Assembly: GCA_046292445.1 (NCBI GenBank)
Contig: JBKBQT010000025.1
Location: 1-47,771 of the forward strand
DNA from: CALIZF01 sp046292445
Lineage (GTDB): Bacteria; Pseudomonadota; Alphaproteobacteria; Rhodobacterales; Rhodobacteraceae
DNA: 47,771 nt
Reading direction: 5' to 3'
Of this stretch, positions 40,894 to 47,771 are shown piece after piece; position 1 is the first letter of the stretch, and every line of letters begins with the position of its first letter. The notes below the pieces were generated by a model. The model did not search any database. It was not told where the DNA came from and saw nothing but the letters and a program-made list of their open reading frames with translations. The position numbers and the translations under genes were made by a program.

Positions 40894-41877
40894 TCACCCG
40901 CCCCAGCGGGCGGCGACATCGAGCATCCGGCAGGAAAAGCCCCATTCGTTGTCATACCAGCCGAACACCCGCACGAGGCCGCCGCCCGTCACCGCCGTCT
41001 GCGGCAGGGCCATCACGATGCTTTCGTCCCGCGCGCGCAGGTCGGAGGACACGAGCGGCAGGTCGGTCCAGCCGATCACGCCGCCCGCCGCCTGCAGCGC
41101 CGCATTGACCGCCGCCGCATCGGCCTGGCAGCGTGTCTGCACCGTGAGGTCGACCGCCGACACGCTCGCCACCGGCACCCGCACCGCCGCGCCCGACACG
41201 CGGCCCGCCAGCTGCGGCAGGACCCGGTCGATCAGCCGGGTCGCCGAGGTCGTCGTCGGCACCATCGACAGCGCCGCCGCGCGGCTGCGCGCCGGGTCGC
41301 CGCGGGGCGCATCGACCGTGGGCTGGCTGCCGGTGTAGCAGTGGATCGTCGTCATCCACCCGGTCTCGACCCCGAAGGCCGCATCGAGCAACGCGAGGAG
41401 CGGGGCGAGCGCATTCGTCGTGCAGGAGGCGTTCGAGACCACCCGCATGGCCCCCGTCAGGCCGGCCTCGTTCGCACCGAGCACGACGGTATGGTCCGCC
41501 GCCTCGGACGGGCCCGAGATCAGCACGCGCCCCGCCCCTGCCGCGATCGCCCGGCCGGCCACCGCCGCCGTGTCGGCCCGCCCGGTGCATTCCATCACGA
41601 GGTCGATGTCCGACAGGTCCAGCGCCGACAGATCCGCCGCCCGCGTCAGCCGGAAAGGCCGGCCGTCCACCACGAGGGTGTCCCGCTCCAGCGTCACGGC
41701 CCCCGGCCAGGGGCCGAAGACGCTGTCGTAGGCAAAGAGATAGACACAATCCTCGGGCGCGGCGATGTCGTTGATCGCCACGATCTCGACCGCGGGCCAG
41801 GCCCGGCGCGACAGCCAGGCCCGCAGGACCGTCCGCCCGATCCGCCCGAAGCCGTTGATCGCCACCCGCACAGTCAT
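40894..41877 (-). CDS. gap: Glyceraldehyde-3-phosphate dehydrogenase paralogue
   Basis: The 327-residue protein has the Rossmann start VAINGFGRIGRTVLRA with AINDI, whose Asp37 favours NAD. Catalytic Cys152 is in SNASCTTN, His179 in TTIHCYTG, and the C-terminal FGWYDNEWGFSCRM is intact. It would oxidise glyceraldehyde 3-phosphate to 1,3-bisphosphoglycerate. The middle part is divergent: CYTGSQPTVDAPRGDPARSR replaces the more usual helix, and ISGPSEAADHT replaces ISAPA-type sequence. No pgk or tkt adjoins it. A role as a second GAPDH or an erythrose-4-phosphate dehydrogenase-like enzyme is possible. Confidence 0.9.
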   Translation of the reverse strand: MTVRVAINGFGRIGRTVLRAWLSRRAWPAVEIVAINDIAAPEDCVYLFAYDSVFGPWPGAVTLERDTLVVDGRPFRLTRAADLSALDLSDIDLVMECTGRADTAAVAGRAIAAGAGRVLISGPSEAADHTVVLGANEAGLTGAMRVVSNASCTTNALAPLLALLDAAFGVETGWMTTIHCYTGSQPTVDAPRGDPARSRAAALSMVPTTTSATRLIDRVLPQLAGRVSGAAVRVPVASVSAVDLTVQTRCQADAAAVNAALQAAGGVIGWTDLPLVSSDLRARDESIVMALPQTAVTGGGLVRVFGWYDNEWGFSCRMLDVAARWGG

Positions 41878-41948
41878 CGCCGCCCCCCGTGGTTCCGGCT
41901 CGCGCCCGGCCTGCGCAACGGCTAGGCTGGGCGCGGGGCGGAGGCAAG

Positions 41949-42015
41949 GGGGGCCTTCCGCCCCCCTCGGCCCTGCGGGCCTTCACCCCCCCGAGAGTAT
42001 TTGGGGAACAGTGAA
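41949..42015 (-). repeat. Dispersed repeat copy between gap and the 208-residue gene
   Basis: Read on the minus strand it is CTTCACTGTTCCCCAAATAC, then TCTCGGGGGGGTGAAGG, a GGCCC/GGGCC hairpin, and a second hairpin of six G and six C. It belongs to the CTTCAxxGTTCC subfamily with copy 1 (75-120). Unlike most copies it lies between divergent genes, in a 296-base region with no other feature I recognise. Confidence 0.6.
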
Positions 42016-42173
42016 GCAGGGCCTCGGGCGATGCCGCGGGGGCGGCGCCTGCGCCGCGCCGAGGTGCGAGACGGGGTGCCGGGAAGCAAGGCGGGCGGTG
42101 ACGGGCGGACCGGCGATTGCGGCGCGCGATGCCCACGGTCATGGTGGCGGGGCGATGGAGCGGGAGGCGGGCG

Positions 42174-42800
42174 ATGGCCGGGCCGCTGTGCAACCGGGTG
42201 ATGCCGGACGGGTCCATCGCCGCCGATCCGGCGCGCGGGCTGTTCACCGGCAACCGCGGCAGCCTGCATGACGGGACGGGGCGGATCGTGCGCGGCTGGA
42301 CGACGCGGGCCTGGGTGACCTGCCGCCTTGTCTGGAAGGGGCGGCGGCGCGATCCGATGCCGCCGGGACGCTGGACGGCGCTGTTCTTTCTCGACGAGGC
42401 GGTGGCGCTCGCCGCCGGGCACCGGCCTTGCGGGGCGTGCCGGCGGGGAGACTATCTGGCGTTCAGGGCCGCCTGGGCCGGCGCGCATGGTGCAGCGCCG
42501 CTCGGGCACGACGACGGCCTTTTACATGCGGCGCGGCGGGCCGGGCCGTATGGGGCGCTGGCCGACGCCTTGCCGGACGGGACTTTCGTGATGATCGGGG
42601 TGCAACCCCACCTGGTGCTCGGGGACAGCCTGCGGCCTTTCGCGCCCTCGGGATACGGCACGCCCGTGCCGCGTCCGGCCGGGCCGGTCGCCGTGCTGAC
42701 CCCCGCGCCGACGCTTGCCGCGCTGGCGGCGGGGTATCGCCCGGTCCTGCATCCCTCGGCGCGCGACACCGCCGCCCCGGCCGCTGGCGGGCGCGGCTGA
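42174..42800 (+). CDS. Conserved protein of unknown function with HRPCxxCR motif
   Basis: The 208-residue product starts MAGPLCNRVMPDGSIAADPARG, then GNRGSLHDGTGRIVRGW, and contains FFLDEAVALAAGHRPCGACRRGDY (His83, Cys86, Cys89). I recall similar sequences annotated only as hypothetical in alphaproteobacteria. The RPCxxCR string resembles the zinc-binding motif of the Ada N-terminal domain, so a metal-binding role is possible, but the rest shows no known fold to me. No signal peptide is seen. GGGAGG lies six bases before the ATG at 42174, which was chosen over ATGs further upstream. It converges on nadE. Confidence 0.75.
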   Translation: MAGPLCNRVMPDGSIAADPARGLFTGNRGSLHDGTGRIVRGWTTRAWVTCRLVWKGRRRDPMPPGRWTALFFLDEAVALAAGHRPCGACRRGDYLAFRAAWAGAHGAAPLGHDDGLLHAARRAGPYGALADALPDGTFVMIGVQPHLVLGDSLRPFAPSGYGTPVPRPAGPVAVLTPAPTLAALAAGYRPVLHPSARDTAAPAAGGRG

Positions 42801-42833
42801 GCGCGGCGGGCGCCCTGCCGGCGGGGCGGCCCG

Positions 42834-44492
42834 TCAGCCCGGATCGCGCCAGCGGTTGACGATCGGATAGCGCCGGTCGAGCCAGAAGGCGCGCGCGGTC
42901 AGCCGCGTGCCCGGCGCCGCCTGGTGGCGTTTCCACTCGGCGCCGTAGAGCAGGCTTTCGACCCGCTTCACGGTCGCCGGGTCGTGCCCCTCGGCGACAA
43001 GCTCGGCGAGGCTCGCGTCGCGGTCCACGAGGCCGGTCAGGATCGCGTCGAGCACCGGATAGGGCGGCAGCGAATCCTCGTCCCGCTGGTTGGCGCGCAG
43101 CTCTGCCGTCGGCGGCTTGTCGATCACCCGCGGCGGGATCACAGCGCCCGCCGGCCCGGCCATCCACGGCCGGTGGTGGGCGTTGCGCCAGCGGCAGGTT
43201 TCGAACACGCGGGTCTTGTAGAGATCCTTGATCGGGTTGTAGCCGCCCGCCATGTCGCCGTAGATCGTGGCATAGCCCACGGCCACCTCGGACTTGTTGC
43301 CCGTGGTCAGCAGCATCGCGCCGAACTTGTTCGACAGCGCCATGAGCATCAGGCCGCGCAGGCGGCTCTGGATGTTCTCTTCGGCGATGCCGGGTTCGGT
43401 GCCGGCAAAGAGCGGGGCGAGGGCGGCGGCGACGGCGCCGCGCGCGCCCTCGATCGGCACGGTCTCGAGCCGGATGCCGAGCCGGGCGGCGACATCGGCG
43501 GCATCCTCGAGGCTTTCGGTGCTGGTGAATTCGGACGGCAGCATCACGCCGGTCACATTGCCCGGACCGATTGCATCGGCGGCGATGGCGGCGACGATGG
43601 CGCTGTCCACGCCGCCCGACAGGCCGAGGAGGACGCGGGCGATCCCCGATTTGGCAAGGTAGGACCGCAGCCCCTCGACCATCGCGCGATAATCGGCCTC
43701 CCATTCGTCCGGCAAGGCGGCGAGCGGGCCGAGGGCGGCACGCCAGCCGCCGGCTGCCCGCTCGAAATCGACATGGGCGATCGCTTCGTCGAAGGCCGGC
43801 ATCTGCATGGCGAGTCCGCCCCCGGGGTTGAGCACGAAGGAGGCGCCGTCGAACACCTGATCGTCCTGCCCGCCGACCGCGTTGAGATAGACGAGCGGCA
43901 GCCCCGTCTCGACCACCCGCGCGACCATGAGCGCCTGCCGCAGGTCCTGCTTGCCGCGGGCATAGGGGGACCCGTTCGGCACCAGCAGGATCTCGGCGCC
44001 CGTCTCGGCCAGCGTCTCGGCCACGTCGGGGTGCCAGGCATCCTCGCAGATCGGGGTGCCGATGCGCAGCGGGCCGATGCGGTAGGGGCCGGCGATGTCG
44101 GCCGGGGTGAACAGGCGGCGTTCGTCGAACACGTCGCTGTTGGGCAGGTGATGCTTGCGCACGACAGCCTGCACGCGCCCGCCCGCCAGCACGTGCCAGG
44201 CATTGTAGAGCCGCCCGCCCTCGCGCAGGGGCGCGCCGACGCCGAGCGCGGGCCCGTCGGCGCAATCGGCCGCGAGCCGGGCGAGCGCCGCCGCGGCATC
44301 GGCCACGAAGGCGGGCTTGAGCACAAGATCCTGCGTCTGATAGCCGGTCAGGAACATCTCGGGCAGGGCCACGAAATCGGCGCCCGCCGCCCTGCCGGCC
44401 GCCCAGGCGGCGCGCGCCTTGTCCGCATTCGCGCCGATCGCCCCGACGGTGGGGTCAAGCTGCGCCAGCGTCAGGCGAAACCTCTGTGCCAT
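42834..44492 (-). CDS. nadE: NAD+ synthase, glutamine-hydrolysing
   Basis: NadE makes NAD+ from nicotinic acid adenine dinucleotide, ATP and glutamine. The 552-residue two-domain protein has an N-terminal nitrilase-type glutaminase with the Glu in ALPEMFLTGY, the Lys in RKHHLPNSDVFDERR and the Cys in GTPICEDAWHP. The synthase domain follows with the P-loop LGLSGGVDSAIVAAI and the later GNKSEVAVGYATIYGDMAGGYNPIKDLYK. The ATG at 44492 begins the family sequence; 44516 is an alternative. Length matches alphaproteobacterial enzymes. Confidence 0.96.
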   Translation of the reverse strand: MAQRFRLTLAQLDPTVGAIGANADKARAAWAAGRAAGADFVALPEMFLTGYQTQDLVLKPAFVADAAAALARLAADCADGPALGVGAPLREGGRLYNAWHVLAGGRVQAVVRKHHLPNSDVFDERRLFTPADIAGPYRIGPLRIGTPICEDAWHPDVAETLAETGAEILLVPNGSPYARGKQDLRQALMVARVVETGLPLVYLNAVGGQDDQVFDGASFVLNPGGGLAMQMPAFDEAIAHVDFERAAGGWRAALGPLAALPDEWEADYRAMVEGLRSYLAKSGIARVLLGLSGGVDSAIVAAIAADAIGPGNVTGVMLPSEFTSTESLEDAADVAARLGIRLETVPIEGARGAVAAALAPLFAGTEPGIAEENIQSRLRGLMLMALSNKFGAMLLTTGNKSEVAVGYATIYGDMAGGYNPIKDLYKTRVFETCRWRNAHHRPWMAGPAGAVIPPRVIDKPPTAELRANQRDEDSLPPYPVLDAILTGLVDRDASLAELVAEGHDPATVKRVESLLYGAEWKRHQAAPGTRLTARAFWLDRRYPIVNRWRDPG

Positions 44493-44600
44493 GCGCCACC
44501 CTTTCGCACCCCGCATTCGCGTGGGTTCTAGCAGACGGCGCGGCGGGGGAAAGGCGGCGCGCGTCCGCGCCGCACCCGAATGCGCCGGCCCTGCCGCGCC

Positions 44601-44629
44601 TTGTCAGGCCGGGGGCTTGGCTTTAGGGT
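44601..44629 (+). promoter_or_regulatory. Candidate MORN-gene promoter
   Basis: TTGTCA (44601-44606) and TAGGGT (44624-44629) are 17 bases apart and 30 bases before the GTG start at 44660. The spacing and -10 match the promoter proposed before atpI. Confidence 0.45.
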
Positions 44630-44659
44630 TCGGCGCGCTGGACAAACGGGGGTGCGGGC

Positions 44660-46069
44660 GTGGCTGGACGGGCGTGGGGCGTTGCGGCGGGCGTGGTTCT
44701 GGCGCTGGCGGGGGCTGCGGCGGCGCAGGTGACCGTCAAGCAATACGACGACGGGTCGGTCTACGAGGGCGAGTTCCGCGAGGGCCGCCAGCACGGGCGC
44801 GGCACCTACCGGCTGCCGAACGGCTATGAATATTCGGGCGAATGGGTGATGGGCGAGATCCGCGGCGAGGGGGTCGCGCGCTTCCCCAACGGATCGGTCT
44901 ACGAGGGCACCTTTGCCGGCGGCAAGCCCGAGGGGCAGGGCAAGATCACCTTCGCCGATGGCGGCACCTATGAAGGCACCTGGACCGACGGGCAGATGAC
45001 CGGCACCGGCACGGCGCGCTATGCCGGCGGCGTGGTCTACACCGGCCGTTTCGCGAACGGCCAGCCCGACGGCGCGGGCGTGATGGAGACGCCGGCGGGC
45101 TATCGCTACGATGGCACGTGGGTCGCGGGGGTCAAGGACGGGACGGCGACGATCCGCTATGCCGACGGATCCGTCTATACCGGCGACGTGCGCGCGGGCG
45201 TGCGGGAAGGGACCGGCACGCTGACGATGCCCGACGGGATGACCTATGTCGGCCAGTGGCAGAACGGCCAGATGAACGGCGAGGGGCGGCTGACCTATTC
45301 GAACGGCGATGTCTACGAGGGGCCGCTGGTCAACGGCGAGCGGGTCGGGACCGGGCGGATGACGCATGCCGACGGCGGGGTCTACGAGGGGACATTCGTC
45401 GCCGACCGCCGCGAGGGGCAGGGCATCTGGCGCGCCGCCGACGGCTATGTCTACGAGGGCCAGTGGAAAGAGGGACGGATCGAGGGGCAGGGCCGCGTCA
45501 CCTATGCCGACGGGGCGGTCTACGAGGGCGCGCTGCGCGACGGCAAGCATCACGGGACCGGCAAGATCACCTATGCCGACGGGTCGTCCTACGAGGGCGA
45601 CTGGGTTGACGGCGTGATCGAGGGCCGGGGGATCGCGCGCTATGCCTCGGGGCTGGTCTACGAAGGCGAATTTCGCGCCGGGCTGAACCACGGCAGCGGC
45701 ACGATGGTCTATCCCGACGGCTATCGCTACGAGGGCGACTGGGTCGAGGGGCGGCGCGAGGGGACGGGGGCGGCGTTCTATCCCGACGGGTCTGTCTATC
45801 GGGGCGCCTTCGTGGACGGCAACCGCGAGGGGGTCGGCACGCTGACCATGCCCGACGGGTTCCGCTACGAAGGCGACTGGCGCGGCGGCGAGATCGAGGG
45901 CACGGGCACGGCGACCTATGCCAATGGCGATGTCTACGAAGGCGAGTTCCTGATGGGCAAGCGCCACGGCCGCGGCGTGCTGCGCTATGCGGGCGGCGAG
46001 ACGGCCGAGGGCACGTGGAAGGACGGGTTCCTCACCGGGCCGGCCGAAGCGCCGGCGAGCGGGAACTGA
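44660..46069 (+). CDS. Exported MORN-repeat protein with 19 repeats
   Basis: The 469-residue protein starts with a signal peptide (MAGRAWGVAAGVVLALAGAAAAQ) and then consists almost entirely of 19 MORN repeats of about 23 residues (69 bases each in DNA), of form YxDGSVYEGEFxxGxxxGxGxxx. Repeats alternate between a type ending in EGxF and a type ending in EGxW, giving a 46-residue double repeat, with one break near repeats 9-10. Such proteins form elongated beta meanders that bind proteins or lipids. The signal suggests the periplasm or outside. It starts at GTG 44660. The function is unknown. Confidence 0.92.
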   Translation: MAGRAWGVAAGVVLALAGAAAAQVTVKQYDDGSVYEGEFREGRQHGRGTYRLPNGYEYSGEWVMGEIRGEGVARFPNGSVYEGTFAGGKPEGQGKITFADGGTYEGTWTDGQMTGTGTARYAGGVVYTGRFANGQPDGAGVMETPAGYRYDGTWVAGVKDGTATIRYADGSVYTGDVRAGVREGTGTLTMPDGMTYVGQWQNGQMNGEGRLTYSNGDVYEGPLVNGERVGTGRMTHADGGVYEGTFVADRREGQGIWRAADGYVYEGQWKEGRIEGQGRVTYADGAVYEGALRDGKHHGTGKITYADGSSYEGDWVDGVIEGRGIARYASGLVYEGEFRAGLNHGSGTMVYPDGYRYEGDWVEGRREGTGAAFYPDGSVYRGAFVDGNREGVGTLTMPDGFRYEGDWRGGEIEGTGTATYANGDVYEGEFLMGKRHGRGVLRYAGGETAEGTWKDGFLTGPAEAPASGN

Positions 46070-46100
46070 GCCGGGCGGCGGGTGCCCGGCCGACGCGCGG

Positions 46101-47771
46101 TCAGCCGAACCGGTTGTCGCGCGGAAAGCCGCGCGGCGCCATGCGCCCCGCCCCTGCGCGCGGGCCGAGCCATTCGGTCAGATCCGCCTCGTGGCGGGTG
46201 CGCCCGGCCGGGTCCTTCCACGACAGCCCCTGCGCGAGGGTCAGCGTGGTGGCGTCCGACAGGCCGCCATCCTTGAACCGCATCAGCCGCACGCCCTTGC
46301 CCCGTGCCATCTCGGGCAGATCGGCCAGCGGGAACACCAGCATCTTGCGGTTCTCGCCCACCGCCGCGACGTGATCGCCCCACACCGGGCGGGCCAGCAG
46401 CGCCCGCGCGCCGTCGCGGAAGGTCAGCACCGTCTTGCCCGCCTTGGTCTGGGCGAGGCAGTCGTCGGCCGTCACCACAAAGCCGTCGCCATCCGACGAG
46501 GCGACCAGCAGCCGCTCGCCCGCCCGGTGCGGCAGGATCGTCACCACCGCCGCCTCCTGCGGCAGATCGACGAGCAGGCGCAGCGGCTCGCCCATGCCGC
46601 GCCCGCCGGGCAGTGCCGCGCCGAGGAGCGTATAGAACCGCCCGTTGCTGCCGAAGATCAGCAGACGGTCGGTCGTCTCGGCATGCAGGGCCATGAACGG
46701 CCCGTCGCCGTCCTTGTATTTCTGTTCGGCGTCCAGCGGCACATGGCCCTTGAGCGCGCGGATCCAGCCCATGCGCGACAGCACGACCGTGATCGGCTCG
46801 CGCTCGATCATCGCCTCGGGCGGCGCCACCTCGATATCGCCGGCCACGGCGAGCGTGGTGCGCCGCGCGCCGCCGGGGCTGGCGGCGCCGAAGCGGCGGT
46901 CGGTCTCGTCCAGTTCGGCGCGGATGCGTGCCCATTGCAGCGCCGCATCGCCCAGCAGCGCCTCGATCCCCGCCTTTTCCGCCGCCAGCCGGTCGCGCTC
47001 GGCCCGCAGTTCCATCTCTTCCAGTCGCCGCAGCGAGCGCAGGCGCATGTTGAGGATGGCATCCGCCTGCACCTCGGTCAGCGCGCCGGGGCCGGGGCCG
47101 GGGGGGCGGTAATCCGCCTCGTCCGCCGCGCGGCGGAATTTCCGCCCCCAGGTCTCGCGCATCAGCGCCGCCTTGGGCTCGGCGTCATAGCGGATGATGT
47201 CGATCACCCGGTCGAGGTTGAGATAGGCGGTGATGAACCCGTCGAGCACCTCGAGCCGATGGTCGATCCGGCCGAGCCGGTGGCGCGACCGGCGCAGCAG
47301 GACCTCGCGCCGGTGGTCGAGAAAGGCGCGCAGCACCTCGCGCAGGCTGCACACCTTGGGCACGCGCCCGTCGATGAGCACGTTCATGTTGAGCGCGAAG
47401 CGCGATTCGAGGTCCGACAGGCGAAAGAGCTGCGCCATGAGCTGCTCGGGGTCCACCGTGCGGGCGCGGGGTTCGAGAACGATGCGCACATCCTCGGCGC
47501 TTTCGTCGCGGATGTCGGCGAGGATGGGAAGCTTCTTGAGCTGCACGATCTCGGCGAGCTTCTCGATCAGCTTGCCCTTCTGCACCTGATAGGGAATTTC
47601 GGTGACGACCACCTGCCACTGGCCGCGCCCGGTGTCCTCGATGTGCCAGCGCGCCCGGACCCGCAGGCTCCCGCGGCCGGTGCGATACGCCTCGGCCACC
47701 ACCTCGGGCGGCTCGACCATGACGCCGCCGGTGGGGAAATCGGGGCCGGGCACCAGCGCGGCGAGCGCGGC
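46101..47771 (-). CDS. parC: DNA topoisomerase IV subunit A, C-terminal part
   Basis: This partial gene runs off the right edge of the window; 556 residues of the C-terminal part are visible. ParC cuts and rejoins DNA in topoisomerase IV, separating replicated chromosomes. Seen here are the end of the breakage-rejoining domain (VVTEIPYQVQKGKLIEKLAE and ILADIRDESAEDVRIVLE), the long coiled coil with the sequence ALTEVQADAILNMRLRSL, and the beta-pinwheel C-terminal domain (VLSRMGWIRALKGH, SNGRFYTLLGAALPGGRG). Absence of a GyrA box supports ParC over GyrA. The active-site Tyr lies beyond the edge. It converges on the MORN gene, 31 bases apart. Confidence 0.93.
   Translation of the reverse strand, partial: AALAALVPGPDFPTGGVMVEPPEVVAEAYRTGRGSLRVRARWHIEDTGRGQWQVVVTEIPYQVQKGKLIEKLAEIVQLKKLPILADIRDESAEDVRIVLEPRARTVDPEQLMAQLFRLSDLESRFALNMNVLIDGRVPKVCSLREVLRAFLDHRREVLLRRSRHRLGRIDHRLEVLDGFITAYLNLDRVIDIIRYDAEPKAALMRETWGRKFRRAADEADYRPPGPGPGALTEVQADAILNMRLRSLRRLEEMELRAERDRLAAEKAGIEALLGDAALQWARIRAELDETDRRFGAASPGGARRTTLAVAGDIEVAPPEAMIEREPITVVLSRMGWIRALKGHVPLDAEQKYKDGDGPFMALHAETTDRLLIFGSNGRFYTLLGAALPGGRGMGEPLRLLVDLPQEAAVVTILPHRAGERLLVASSDGDGFVVTADDCLAQTKAGKTVLTFRDGARALLARPVWGDHVAAVGENRKMLVFPLADLPEMARGKGVRLMRFKDGGLSDATTLTLAQGLSWKDPAGRTRHEADLTEWLGPRAGAGRMAPRGFPRDNRFG

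Noticed and set aside
44740..46050. A regular 69-base periodicity that could look like a CRISPR or satellite array
   Set aside because: The repeats are in frame, diverged at third positions, and encode MORN units; there are no identical repeats with unique spacers.

Overview
The window is chromosomal DNA of a very GC-rich alphaproteobacterium, most likely a member of the Rhodobacterales. The grounds are the gene families and their order: an rpoH / RluA-type pseudouridine synthase / DUF6476 block, an F0-only ATP synthase operon with separate b and b' subunits, crotonyl-CoA carboxylase/reductase beside ethylmalonyl-CoA mutase, DUF6455, DUF1194 and bactofilin genes, and a dispersed CTTCAGGCTGG...AAATATCCC intergenic repeat. 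I see no tRNA or rRNA gene, prophage, insertion sequence or CRISPR array. Genes are tightly packed on both strands and no gene-free stretch exceeds about 300 bases.

Layout: 1-4.9 kb holds an AhpD-like protein, an RTX protein with seven propeller-like modules, rpoH, an RluA-family pseudouridine synthase and a DUF6476 membrane protein. 5.0-8.3 kb is an overlapping kdsD-kdsB-kdsA-glycosyltransferase operon that makes and activates Kdo for lipopolysaccharide. 8.4-11.5 kb has a LysR regulator, an EamA transporter, an orphan PstB-like ATPase and an ArsR-type regulator. 11.7-14.2 kb is atpI-atpB-atpE-b'-b. 14.3-17.7 kb has an OmpA-type lipoprotein, an AraC/O6-methylguanine methyltransferase fusion, nth and a PfkB-family (adenosine-type) kinase. 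18.0-22.4 kb holds a DEAD-box helicase with a long disordered tail, a Dda/RecD-like helicase and a 50-codon gene.

22.5-28.3 kb is an acyl-CoA block: ccr, a phytanoyl-CoA dioxygenase-like gene, ecm, a hotdog thioesterase and an enoyl-CoA hydratase. ccr and ecm supply two steps of the ethylmalonyl-CoA pathway for acetyl-CoA assimilation. 28.3-35.4 kb holds a lytic transglycosylase, RNase R, DUF6455, a bactofilin, a second EamA transporter and SelO. 35.6-40.1 kb is a purine/urate degradation cluster: a nucleoside hydrolase, uraH, a puuE-uraD fusion, (S)-ureidoglycine aminohydrolase and allA. The last part has DUF1194, a GAPDH paralogue, an unknown conserved protein, nadE, a 19-repeat exported MORN protein and the 3' part of parC.

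Three near-identical FNR-type boxes (TTGATC-N2-GCGCAA) lie upstream of the RTX gene, the orphan PstB gene and the DUF6455 gene, which suggests a small oxygen-linked regulon. Dispersed GC-rich palindromic repeats sit at many gene ends. No obviously new multi-gene system is present. The best leads are the FNR-boxed four-cysteine DUF6455 protein, the 208-residue unknown protein with an HRPCxxCR motif, and the large inverted repeat at 17.8-18.0 kb.
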